Source of the DNA: Candidatus Woesearchaeota archaeon | GTDB taxonomy: Archaea > Nanobdellota > Nanobdellia > Woesearchaeales > ARS49 | DNA: 64,000 nt | Direction: 5' to 3' | NCBI GenBank assembly: GCA_016188265.1 | Contig: JACPID010000003.1 | Coordinates: 17,070-81,069, forward strand | Shown here: positions 37,092 to 46,651 of the stretch, one piece after another | How the letters are laid out: each line of letters opens with the position of its first letter | Numbering within the stretch: the stretch's first letter is position 1 | The notes under the pieces: generated by a model | What the model saw: only the letters and a program-made list of their open reading frames with translations | What the model was told of the DNA's origin: nothing | The model's database searches: none | Program-made: the position numbers and the translations under genes

Positions 37092-38943
37092 TGAATTTTT
37101 TTAATAGCTCAATAATTTTCTGGCCCTGAGCTTTACCTCTGAGAGATTTCATTGCAATGCCAATTAATGCATTAAATGGCTTGTCTTTGTTTTCTTCAAT
37201 AATCTTTTTAAGAGTTGCTTTAATTTCTTCATCACTTAACATCTTATATCTTGATAAATCAAATGCTTTACCTTGAGCTGTATCAACAATAATTTGAAGT
37301 ACAGATTCCTTGGTAATTTCAGAGTTATTAAGCGCTTTAAAAATTTCCTTAAAATAATCTTCAGTAATTAGATCAATATCGCTTCCAGGATAGTTTCTTG
37401 CCAATTCAGGTGCAAATGAAACAAGCATCTCAGCTATAAAAGCTTGTTTAACATTTTTATTTTCTTTGATTAATTCTTCAAATAAGAATACATACTCTGA
37501 GCGAGAAATTTTTTCTGCTAAATCCTTGCTTAAATTAAATTCTTTTTCATATCTTGCTGCTTTTTCTGTTAATAATTCTGGAACTTTAATCTTTTTTGTA
37601 AAATCATCAGTTAATTCAGTATCAGGAATATCTGTTTCAGGATACATTCTTGCCGCGCCAGGCATTGGCCTTAAATATGAAGTTGTTCCATCTGGATTTG
37701 CTTTTCTAACTTCAGAAGGAACTCCCTTCAGTGCTTCATTTGTTCTTTCAATAACTGCAATTATTGCTTTTTCTGACCTACTTTTTTCATCTGCTACAAT
37801 AACAAAAGCATCTTTAGCCCCACAATTTAATTGTTTTTTTATAAGTTCTACATCTTCAGAAGAAATACCATACTTTGGCAGTTCATCTGAATGAAATAAA
37901 CCTCCAACACCAGCAATTACTTTTGCTCTATCGCTTAATTCAGTGCCAAAACGCCTATTTGGCTGCACTTCTTTTCCAAGAATGCCTGCAAATAAAGGCA
38001 GGCAAATCCCTAAAACAACACCTTTTTTTTCTAAAACAGATTTTATAACTTTAGAATCTGATTTGTCAAATATCTTTGTAAGATCTTCTGCATTTTCTTT
38101 GATGTGACGAATACCTGTTTTATGAAGATAATTTTTAATTTCGACTAAATTTTGCTGTCTTTGCACTTCAAACTCAACAATTGTTGGAATAAGCTTTAGA
38201 TCCTGAGCGCCTTTTATTTCTATTCTTGTTCCTTCTTTTATTGAAACATTAACATCTTGACGAATTGTTCCTAAACCTCGCTTTGCTTTTCCAGTAGAAC
38301 GAAGAAGCAAGCCAATTGTTTCTGCAACTTCTCTGGCTTGTTCAGGAGTTATAATATCAGGAGTTGTACTTATCTCAATAAGAGAAATACCTAAACGGTC
38401 TAAACGAAAAACAGTAGATTCTTTTGACTCACTTATTATTCTAGCAGCATCTTCTTCCAAAATAACAGTTGGAATGCCAACATTGCCTGATTTTGTTTTA
38501 AGAACTCCATTTGTTGCAATTAGTGCAGTTCTTTGAAAACCAGAAGTATTACTTCCATCGACTATTATTTTTCTCATAACTCGAATAACATCAACAAAAA
38601 CAGCTTTGAGAAGCAGTGCGGTTTGAATCGCTGTTTTTAATGAATCCTGATTAATAATATAAGGAGGCTGTTCATCAAGCTCAACAAGACAAGTTGTATC
38701 ATTATAACATTGATAAGAATAAATTTTACCTTTTTGCATTTCTTGAAGAGCAGCAATATCAATTTCTCCAGTTTCACCAACAGAAGCTCTTAATTTTCTT
38801 TGGACTTCAAAATCAGGCTCATCATCACGAATCAAGGCAGGACAATTACAAAAAAGTTTAGTATTTTCTATTTGCTGATGAATTTCTAATCCACACTTAA
38901 GGCCGAGTTTTTTATAATCCAACTGCATATTAATCTGTTTCAT
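37084..38943 (-). CDS. gatE: Glu-tRNA(Gln) amidotransferase subunit E
   Basis: CGLEIHQQIENTKLFCNCPALI, RKIIVDGSNTSGFQRTALIA, GLGTIRQDVNVSI. Confidence 0.93.
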   Translation of the reverse strand: MKQINMQLDYKKLGLKCGLEIHQQIENTKLFCNCPALIRDDEPDFEVQRKLRASVGETGEIDIAALQEMQKGKIYSYQCYNDTTCLVELDEQPPYIINQDSLKTAIQTALLLKAVFVDVIRVMRKIIVDGSNTSGFQRTALIATNGVLKTKSGNVGIPTVILEEDAARIISESKESTVFRLDRLGISLIEISTTPDIITPEQAREVAETIGLLLRSTGKAKRGLGTIRQDVNVSIKEGTRIEIKGAQDLKLIPTIVEFEVQRQQNLVEIKNYLHKTGIRHIKENAEDLTKIFDKSDSKVIKSVLEKKGVVLGICLPLFAGILGKEVQPNRRFGTELSDRAKVIAGVGGLFHSDELPKYGISSEDVELIKKQLNCGAKDAFVIVADEKSRSEKAIIAVIERTNEALKGVPSEVRKANPDGTTSYLRPMPGAARMYPETDIPDTELTDDFTKKIKVPELLTEKAARYEKEFNLSKDLAEKISRSEYVFLFEELIKENKNVKQAFIAEMLVSFAPELARNYPGSDIDLITEDYFKEIFKALNNSEITKESVLQIIVDTAQGKAFDLSRYKMLSDEEIKATLKKIIEENKDKPFNALIGIAMKSLRGKAQGQKIIELLKKFIS

Positions 38944-40207
38944 AACTTAAACTTTTACTGATTTCCCCTCTGAAATTCTGATTAAATAATCTGCTGGCTT
39001 CTTCTTTTTTATAATTGCTTAATAACCATGCTAGTTTAATAAATGCTGTTTCAGGAATTGTATCAGTATAATTACCTAAAACACCAATCTCAACTAATCT
39101 TCTTCCAGGCGTATAAACATTCATGTCAATTGACCCAAATATTGTTTGAGAACTCATAACAATTAATGTTCCTTCTTTTATCAGATCTTTAATTGTTGAA
39201 AATATCTTAGCATGCTCTTTAGTATACTCATCAATTTCATTTATCGGTGCATGGCCTAAACCAGTGCCCTCAATAACCAGTCCATCAAATCCTTTGTAAG
39301 CTTGAAATTCTGATGCATACATATTAGTATGAACTTTTACTAAGCCAACTTTTAATTTTTCATTAAATAATCTTAAACTAAAAGAACCTTCAAATTTATC
39401 ATGCTCTTTATACCATGAAACCTTTTTAGTTTTATAATCAACATGCGCTATAGGAGATCCATTTATAACTTTAAACGCACTTCTTTTGCTGGTATGCATT
39501 TTTCTAGATTTTGCAGCTGGTAAAACAAGTGCAGTTGTATCGCTTGATTCTTCATGCATGCAAATAGCAACACCCGAATAATTTGTTTGTGTAATAAAAA
39601 CAACAGCACATAAAAGATTCATAGCTGCATCAGTACTTGGACGATCGCTACTTCGCTGAGAACCAACTAATATTACTGGAACAGAAATATTTTCTAAAAC
39701 AAAAGACAGTGCAGCTGCAGTATAATGTAAAGTATCAGTGCCATGAGTTATAATAATGCCTTTTACACCTTTTTTTATTTCTTCAGCAATTGCTTTTGCT
39801 ATAATATTGTAATGAGAAAAACGCATATCATCTGAAGACATATTTCTAATAAGGCGTGAAGAAATATTTGCCATTGAAAATAGCTCTGGAAACATAACCA
39901 GCATATCTTCTGGAGTAAATTTATTATAAACCGCGCCAGTTGAGTAATCAACTTTTGAAGCAATTGTTCCGCCAGTGTGCAAAATAGAAATTGTAGGCAT
40001 ATTTTTAAGTTGTTTTAAAACAACTTTTTTTCTTTCTTTTTCAACATGTTTGGCAAGAACACTTGACTTTTTAATATTTTTTTTATCAAAACCAGCATTA
40101 TACCCTGTATTTAGCTTAAGAAATACTTTATCTTTTTCATCTTGAACAAGAACACCATCATAAGATCCTTTAATTGTTTCTATTATTACATGATCACCAA
40201 CTTGCAT
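38930..40207 (-). CDS. gatD: Glu-tRNA(Gln) amidotransferase subunit D
   Basis: Asparaginase-like ILHTGGTIASKVD, IITHGTDTLHYTAAAL, GSQRSSDRPSTDA. Confidence 0.93.
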   Translation of the reverse strand: MQVGDHVIIETIKGSYDGVLVQDEKDKVFLKLNTGYNAGFDKKNIKKSSVLAKHVEKERKKVVLKQLKNMPTISILHTGGTIASKVDYSTGAVYNKFTPEDMLVMFPELFSMANISSRLIRNMSSDDMRFSHYNIIAKAIAEEIKKGVKGIIITHGTDTLHYTAAALSFVLENISVPVILVGSQRSSDRPSTDAAMNLLCAVVFITQTNYSGVAICMHEESSDTTALVLPAAKSRKMHTSKRSAFKVINGSPIAHVDYKTKKVSWYKEHDKFEGSFSLRLFNEKLKVGLVKVHTNMYASEFQAYKGFDGLVIEGTGLGHAPINEIDEYTKEHAKIFSTIKDLIKEGTLIVMSSQTIFGSIDMNVYTPGRRLVEIGVLGNYTDTIPETAFIKLAWLLSNYKKEEASRLFNQNFRGEISKSLSYETD

Positions 40208-40249
40208 ACAAGCAATAAAAGAATTATGTTTTAAAAATGTTTCCTGCCA

Positions 40250-43200
40250 CTAACCAAAATATGCTGGTTTTTCTTCACTCATTTGTTTTCCTTTGGCAGC
40301 ACTAAAGTGTTCACCTAATTCTTCATAAGCCTTTTCAACATCTTTATTTGCACTCGGGCGTACTTTCTTTAATGCATCATCAAAATGCTTTTGAGAAATA
40401 ACCTTTGAATTAATGTCTTCACGTAAAGCAAAAATAGCAGCTTCACGGCATACTGCTTCAATATCTGCACCTGCATAACCTTGTGTACGTTCTGCAAGAT
40501 CAGTAATTTTAACTTCTTTAAGAGGCATATTTTTTGTATGGACCTTAAATATTTCTTCTCGGGTTTTTTTATCAGGAACAGGAGTAAGTATTATACGGTC
40601 AAACCTTCCAGGACGCAATAACGCTGTATCAAGCATATCTGGCCTATTAGTTGCGCCTACAACAACAACATCATGCAATGATTCTATACCATCAATTTCA
40701 GTTAATAATTGATTTACAACACGCTCAACAACATGATTATCACCATCAGCACCTCTTCTAGGAGCAAGACTATCAATTTCATCAAAGAAAATTATTGTTG
40801 GAGCTGTTTGGCGCGCTTTCTTAAAAACCTCGCGAACAGCCTTCTCGCTTTCGCCCAACCATTTACTCAAAAGTTCCGGCCCTTTAACACTTATAAAATT
40901 AGCCTCACTTTCCTTGGCAATTGCTTTTGCTAATAATGTTTTTCCAGTGCCTGGCGCTCCATACACTAAAACTCCTTTTGGCGGTTTTACTCCAAGACGC
41001 TGAAATGCTTCAGGATGTTTTAAAGGCCATTCAATAGCTTCTTTAAGTTCTTGTTTAGCTGCGTCTAATCCGCCAATATCAGACCAGCTGACATTCGGTG
41101 TTTCAACAAAAACCTCACGCAATGCAGACGGCCGAACAACTTTAAGCGCTTCTTTAAAATCATCACGAGTAACAAGCAATTTTTCAAGAATTTCTTTAGG
41201 TATTGCTTCAGTCTGATCATATTTTAAATCAGGAAAAACTTTTCTAAGAACAATCATAGCAGCTTCTTTTGCAAGAGCTGAAAGATCAGCCCCAACAAAA
41301 CCGTGAGTAATTGCTGCAAGCTCCTTAAGATCAACATCTTTTGCAAGAGGCATATTTCTTGTATGAATTTTAAGAATTGTTAAACGACCTTCTTTATTAG
41401 GAACACCTATTTCAAGTTCTCTATCAAAACGACCTGGACGGCGAAGAGCTGGATCTAAAATATTTGGAACATTAGTAGCAGCAATAACAATAATTTTACC
41501 TCTACTTTTTAAGCCATCCATTAAAGCAAGCAATTGCGCAACAACACGGCGTTCAACCTCTCCTCTTGTTTCTTCACGCTTACTTGCAATAGCATCAATT
41601 TCATCAATAAAAATAATAGACGGCGCATTTTTTTCAGCTTCTTCAAATTTTTTACGAATGTTTTCTTCACTTGCTCCGTAGTATTTGCTGTTATGTAATA
41701 ATAATAGGTTGCCAGCAACAAAATTATTTTTATCTACTGTAAAATCATATAACTCTTGGTCAGGGAGGATTTGTTTATTTTTGATGTATTCCCATGCAAT
41801 ATCTTTTCGCATTAAAGTATTGTATTCTGCCTTAATATCAGAACTTAATTTATTTTCTCTACTAATAATGTTGTATAACTTTTGTAAAGTGTATTTAGTA
41901 AATCTGCCTTTTCCATAAACATAGTAATCATTATTTCTATATTTGTTATAAGCAACTGTTTTTCTTAGTTTATCCAAAAGAAGATGCGGCGTTGGTATGT
42001 TTGCGTGTTCTTTTTCTTTGATAGCTTCTGTTATTAAATTTAGTTTGTCTTGTTTTATTCTGCTTCCTACTTGTTTCGCAAAACTAATGCGCCCTTCATG
42101 ACCGCGAATAACTAATGCAAACATAATTCCTTTTGGTGTTGGATGTTTTTTAAGAAATGTTTGAATTAGTAATTTAGAATTTAATAATGCTTGTAATTCT
42201 ATCAAAAATTCTTTTGATTTTGAATATATTTTTGGCGTAGGATAATGGATGATTTTTTGTTTTGTTTTGATTGTTTGAATAGAAACTGTTCCATCACCAT
42301 CAAAATATCCTCTAATGAACGCTGCTACTTCTTCTTTTGGAAGACTATAGAAGTATGGTGGAAGCGTGTCTGTCTTTTTGCCAGGATGCAATCCTAATAA
42401 GCCTAAGTACTTAACTAAAATAGCAGAATATGTTGCTACTCTTCCATCATGCATTTCAGTTATTTTTTCTGCAGGGATATCAAAGAGCTTGTTGAGAAGC
42501 AATTTGAATTGATTCCTTAGAAGGGGATTATTATTTGCAAAAACTACAGCATCGCCTTTTTTACTTATGTGTCCGTCAGACCAAATTAATCCTAATAATT
42601 CAAGAAGATCTGAACTGGTTTTTTTAGGCAGTTGTATAAAATTGCTGCGATTAATATTTTTTGATATAAGACTGTATTTTTTATTTTTGCAGACTAATTT
42701 AGGAATATTTTTTATCGGTATAATACGTGATTTTTTAGGTAAATTTATTTCTCCAATACGTGCAACAAAATCTCCCTCTTTTAATTCTTCTAATCTTCTC
42801 CAAACAAGTTTGCCGCAACTGTACGTTAAAAAAGGTTGATTAAATGACCCTTTGACTTCATTCCCGTCGCTTAATATGATTTTAATTGCAGGCCCTTTTA
42901 ATTTTACTACATGTGTTATTTTTGCTTTTGTAATCTTGTTATTTTTTTCATCAAGTGCATATGTTGTTAAAGGTTTTTTAAATTCAACAACATCAATTGA
43001 TCCTAATTTTTTCTCTACACCTTTTGCATTGTCAAATATTTTTTTTGCAGTAACATGTCCTTTTGGGTTTAAGAATATTTTTGTATCTCCATCAACACAC
43101 ATAATCTCAGGACCATTAATAGAAATAAAGTGTGAATTTGTTTCATTTGCAACTGCTTTTGCTAATAATGTTTTCCCAGTGCCTGGAGGCCCGTGCAATA

Positions 43201-43936
43201 AAACACCTTTTGGCGGTTCTATGCCTAAACGCTCAAAAATTTCAGGATGTTTTAATGGCAATTCAACCATTTCACGTATTTTTTTAATTTCATCTTCCAA
43301 ACCACCTATATCTTCATAAGCAACTTCAGGTAAAGTTTCTTCTTTTACTGCAACTGCTTCAGGATTTAAAGTAACATCTGTTGCTTCAGTAATGATAACA
43401 GGCCCTTTTGGATTTGTTTCTGCAACAATAAACTTAAGATCCCCAAAACCAAAACCACCCATCATACTTTCTTCCATCATAGAAAACACATCCTCAAAAA
43501 AAGGACTTCCACTCATAGCAGCACGCCTTCTTTTTGTTCCACCTAAAGAAATAACATCACCTTTTACAACAGCTCTTCCTAACAAACCTTGCTTGAACAA
43601 ATTAGAAGAAGCGCGAACAACAATACCTTCACGCGCGGGTGCAATAATAACCTTTTTAGCATGGTCAATTTTTACAGCACGCACTTTAATCATTTCACCA
43701 ATAGAAGTTTTAGCATTTTTACGAATTAAATTATCCATACGGATCATATTTAATCCAATATCACCAGGATAAGCGCGATCCACAAGTGCAACAGTTTTTC
43801 TTCCGCCTTCTATCTCAACAATGTCCCCAGGATGAACCCCTATATCTCTCATGAGATTACTATCTATACGAATAATGCCTTTACTAACATCATCCTGTAT
43901 AGCTTCAGCAACTTTCAATCTCAGATCATTTACCAT
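40250..43936 (-). CDS. CDC48/VCP-type AAA+ ATPase with intein
   Basis: Two AAA modules ([36 protein letters not shown]) with an uninterrupted 1228-codon ORF. Confidence 0.95.
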   Translation of the reverse strand: MVNDLRLKVAEAIQDDVSKGIIRIDSNLMRDIGVHPGDIVEIEGGRKTVALVDRAYPGDIGLNMIRMDNLIRKNAKTSIGEMIKVRAVKIDHAKKVIIAPAREGIVVRASSNLFKQGLLGRAVVKGDVISLGGTKRRRAAMSGSPFFEDVFSMMEESMMGGFGFGDLKFIVAETNPKGPVIITEATDVTLNPEAVAVKEETLPEVAYEDIGGLEDEIKKIREMVELPLKHPEIFERLGIEPPKGVLLHGPPGTGKTLLAKAVANETNSHFISINGPEIMCVDGDTKIFLNPKGHVTAKKIFDNAKGVEKKLGSIDVVEFKKPLTTYALDEKNNKITKAKITHVVKLKGPAIKIILSDGNEVKGSFNQPFLTYSCGKLVWRRLEELKEGDFVARIGEINLPKKSRIIPIKNIPKLVCKNKKYSLISKNINRSNFIQLPKKTSSDLLELLGLIWSDGHISKKGDAVVFANNNPLLRNQFKLLLNKLFDIPAEKITEMHDGRVATYSAILVKYLGLLGLHPGKKTDTLPPYFYSLPKEEVAAFIRGYFDGDGTVSIQTIKTKQKIIHYPTPKIYSKSKEFLIELQALLNSKLLIQTFLKKHPTPKGIMFALVIRGHEGRISFAKQVGSRIKQDKLNLITEAIKEKEHANIPTPHLLLDKLRKTVAYNKYRNNDYYVYGKGRFTKYTLQKLYNIISRENKLSSDIKAEYNTLMRKDIAWEYIKNKQILPDQELYDFTVDKNNFVAGNLLLLHNSKYYGASEENIRKKFEEAEKNAPSIIFIDEIDAIASKREETRGEVERRVVAQLLALMDGLKSRGKIIVIAATNVPNILDPALRRPGRFDRELEIGVPNKEGRLTILKIHTRNMPLAKDVDLKELAAITHGFVGADLSALAKEAAMIVLRKVFPDLKYDQTEAIPKEILEKLLVTRDDFKEALKVVRPSALREVFVETPNVSWSDIGGLDAAKQELKEAIEWPLKHPEAFQRLGVKPPKGVLVYGAPGTGKTLLAKAIAKESEANFISVKGPELLSKWLGESEKAVREVFKKARQTAPTIIFFDEIDSLAPRRGADGDNHVVERVVNQLLTEIDGIESLHDVVVVGATNRPDMLDTALLRPGRFDRIILTPVPDKKTREEIFKVHTKNMPLKEVKITDLAERTQGYAGADIEAVCREAAIFALREDINSKVISQKHFDDALKKVRPSANKDVEKAYEELGEHFSAAKGKQMSEEKPAYFG
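41690..43099 (-). mobile_element. In-frame intein (470 aa) with LAGLIDADG homing endonuclease
   Basis: Starts Cys (GPEIM^CVDGDTKIF), ends His-Asn before Ser (LLLLHN^SKYYG); two dodecapeptides [11 protein letters not shown] and [11 protein letters not shown]. Confidence 0.95.
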
Positions 43937-43957
43937 TCACAAACCCTCAGAATAAAT

Positions 43958-44386
43958 TTAAGTTGATTTGCCAGAATCAATTTGTTTTGCTTCAACACGT
44001 GGTAATTGAATTGGCGGTGGAAGGTTAAGCTCTCGTGTAAGTATTAATGCTTCAATATGAGCTCTTGATAATACTGCATTTAAAACAGGAACCATAATTT
44101 CTGGTGAAACTTTTTTATCCTTTTTCCAATTCTTCAATACCTTTTCAGTTTCATCAAGTGAATCAAGCCATAAAACATCACCTTCTAAACGAAGTGTAGC
44201 AACATCAGGATCATATTGTGAAACAAAATCAAAAGTAAACTTAAGCGCTCCTTGTTTAGATGTAACACGAAGATCTGCTTTCTCTACATTAAGGATATTT
44301 GCATTACTTTGAATGTTAACTTTTCCGTCTACAGCTTTCTTTTTCTCCAGATTAATTTTTGTAAAGCCTAAACCAAGTACAGTCAT
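43958..44386 (-). CDS. Uncharacterised archaeal protein (SecB-like fold possible)
   Basis: 142-aa ORF upstream of cdc48. Confidence 0.55.
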   Translation of the reverse strand: MTVLGLGFTKINLEKKKAVDGKVNIQSNANILNVEKADLRVTSKQGALKFTFDFVSQYDPDVATLRLEGDVLWLDSLDETEKVLKNWKKDKKVSPEIMVPVLNAVLSRAHIEALILTRELNLPPPIQLPRVEAKQIDSGKST

Positions 44387-44441
44387 GGTATTTTCAAGAT
44401 GCCACTAATTTATAAATTTTATGTTCTTGTCTTAGCTTGAC

Positions 44442-45392
44442 ATGTTGAAAACTGCATTGCAAATTCAAATAAGCAATAACTGCACTACAAATTCAGTTCA
44501 AACATTGCCTAAAAACCTGCTTTTTATAGAGCAATTTGAGCAAAAAGTTAAGCAAACAATTAAAAGATTTTCCATGTTTAAACCAGATGATAAAATTCTT
44601 GTTGCAGTAAGCGGAGGCAAAGACAGTACTGCAGTTTTGTATACCCTGAAAAAATTCGGATACAAATTTGAAGCAGTAACTGTTGATGCACATATTGGTT
44701 GTTATACAGAACAAAATCTTAAAAACATTAGAAAACATTGCCAAAATTTAGGAATTATCCTTCATGAAATTCCTTTTAGAAAGGTTTTTGGAGCTAGTTT
44801 ATGTTTTATAAAAGACACATTAAGCCAAAAAGGATTTAATTTAAAGTCATGCACTGTGTGCGGTGTTCTTAGAAGGTATATTTTAAATAAAAAAGCAAGA
44901 GAAATTGGAGCTACAAAACTAGTTACAGGCCATAATTTAGATGATGAATCTCAGGCTTTTTTTATGAATTTAATGAAGAACAAACTTGATTTATGCGCAC
45001 GCTCAGGCCCTGTTAATGGAATGTCAAAGCACAAAAATCTTGTCCAGCGAGTAAAGCCATTATACTTAACACGTGAAGAGGATATTGTTAAATACAGCAA
45101 AATGATGCAGTTTCCTGTTTATTACGGAAAATGCCCTTGTTCTGTTGAGGGTTTTAGAAATTCTATAAAAGACGGACTAAATAATGTTGAGGAAAAATTT
45201 CCAAAAGCTAAAGAAAATATTATAAATTACTTTTTAAATATCCGTGACAAACTCCAAAAAAATTACGCATTAAATAAAGCACCTGATGAATGCATTCATT
45301 GCGGTGAACCATGTTCTAGTGAGATTTGCCGCGCTTGTAAAATACTTGTTGACTTTAAAATAATGGCAGAGGCTCCTGAAATTTTAGCATGA
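44442..45392 (+). CDS. TtuA/Ncs6-type tRNA 2-thiolation protein
   Basis: PP-loop VAVSGGKDSTAVLY, CTVCGVLRRYILN, GHNLDDESQ, zinc motif CIHCGEPCSSEICRAC. Confidence 0.88.
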   Translation: MLKTALQIQISNNCTTNSVQTLPKNLLFIEQFEQKVKQTIKRFSMFKPDDKILVAVSGGKDSTAVLYTLKKFGYKFEAVTVDAHIGCYTEQNLKNIRKHCQNLGIILHEIPFRKVFGASLCFIKDTLSQKGFNLKSCTVCGVLRRYILNKKAREIGATKLVTGHNLDDESQAFFMNLMKNKLDLCARSGPVNGMSKHKNLVQRVKPLYLTREEDIVKYSKMMQFPVYYGKCPCSVEGFRNSIKDGLNNVEEKFPKAKENIINYFLNIRDKLQKNYALNKAPDECIHCGEPCSSEICRACKILVDFKIMAEAPEILA

Positions 45393-45955
45393 TGGATATT
45401 GTTTTTCCTAATAATAATGAAAATGAGTTTTTAGACATGGCTGAAAAACTCAGCATTAAAAAATTAATTTTTGCATATACAGAAAAATCTCAGATAAAAA
45501 AAATCAAAGACGTAAAAACTGCTTTTTTGTGCGATGCTGAAAATGTTGATTTATCAAGAAAATATGCTGATTTTACCATAGTGAAAAGCGCTGGAAATGA
45601 TAGGTTTTCTTTAGAACGTGCAAAACCAGATTTCATGTTTGGCTTTGAAGAAATTGCTCAAAAAGACTCATTACACCAGCGCGCTTCAGGCTTAAATCAA
45701 GTGCTTTGCTCTATTGCATCAAGAAATAAAATCAATATTTTATTTAATTTTAACATAATTCTAAAAGCTTCAGAAATTAAACGTGCACTTTTTATTGGCA
45801 GAATGATGCAAAACTCAATTCTTTGCAAGAAGTATAAAGTTCCTCATGCTTTTGTTTCTTTTGCACACTCGCCAAAAGAACTTCGTTCTCCAAAAGATCT
45901 GGAAAGTTTTTTCTCTTTACTAGGAATCACACAGAAATTAGACGTATATTCTTAA
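45389..45955 (+). CDS. RNase P protein component Rpp30-like
   Basis: PHP-like fold; RASGLNQVLCSIASRNKINILFNFN pattern typical of archaeal Rpp30. Confidence 0.8.
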   Translation: MMDIVFPNNNENEFLDMAEKLSIKKLIFAYTEKSQIKKIKDVKTAFLCDAENVDLSRKYADFTIVKSAGNDRFSLERAKPDFMFGFEEIAQKDSLHQRASGLNQVLCSIASRNKINILFNFNIILKASEIKRALFIGRMMQNSILCKKYKVPHAFVSFAHSPKELRSPKDLESFFSLLGITQKLDVYS

Positions 45956-46460
45956 TACATTCTTCTAAAATTTGTTTATTCTTTATTTTTTTACAAATTT
46001 TTTCATCAAGTTTTTTAAATGCAATTTTTGCTTTTACAATATCTTGACACTGAACTTTTTTTGCTTCAAAATATTCTTCATCATACAATACCATGCTTAA
46101 ACATTCTTCTTTCAAAACATTATCACTTAATTCTTCACAACCCTCCTTATTGTGCAAAGCTCGTGCCTTACACCAAATATCTTTTTCAGGACAAAGATCA
46201 GGCCTTTTTTCTACAACAGCTTTACAATAATCATCTTCACAAGGCACTGAATAATGCCTTATTTCTAGCTTACAAAATTCATTTGGACAAATATTTTCAT
46301 CTTTTGTTTCTAGCGCTAATGAGTATAACTTATCATTTTCTACTTCTTGTTCACATAAACTTAATTCTTCCCTGTATTCTTTTGCGCTAAAATAATGCCA
46401 AAAAAATAATCCAATTATTAATATAAGCAATACAAAAACAATTGCCACTCCTTTTTTCAT
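45927..46460 (-). CDS. Small Cys-rich membrane-anchored or secreted protein
   Basis: N-terminal TM (VAIVFVLLILIIGLFFWHYF) then many Cys. Confidence 0.65.
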   Translation of the reverse strand: MKKGVAIVFVLLILIIGLFFWHYFSAKEYREELSLCEQEVENDKLYSLALETKDENICPNEFCKLEIRHYSVPCEDDYCKAVVEKRPDLCPEKDIWCKARALHNKEGCEELSDNVLKEECLSMVLYDEEYFEAKKVQCQDIVKAKIAFKKLDEKICKKIKNKQILEECIKNIRLISV

Positions 46461-46543
46461 GTTATACTATAATTTCTTTTAGTTTATATTTGTTACTGAT
46501 ACTATAGCAAAATTTATTAATAAAGTAGTATATTTAGTATAGG

Positions 46544-46631
46544 CGCCGAACTTAATAATTGTATAAATAATAGTTAAGTTCGGCGAATATAACAAACGCA
46601 AAAATTATGAAAATATAGTGCGTTTGCTATA
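46544..46631 (+). ncRNA. Paired-hairpin element upstream of the surface operon (AATT-loop type)
   Basis: Stem 1 cgccgaacttaa/ttaagttcggcg (46544-46555/46574-46585), loop taattgtataaataatag; 2-nt spacer; stem 2 tataacaaacgca/tgcgtttgctata (46588-46600/46619-46631, one mismatch), loop aaaattatgaaaatatag. Ends 20 nt before ATG 46652. Confidence 0.7.
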
Positions 46632-46651
46632 TAATAAAAGAGGAATAAGTA

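Noticed and set aside
42567-43772. Plus-strand ORFs opposite cdc48/intein
   Set aside because: Antisense shadows of a well-supported 1228-codon gene.
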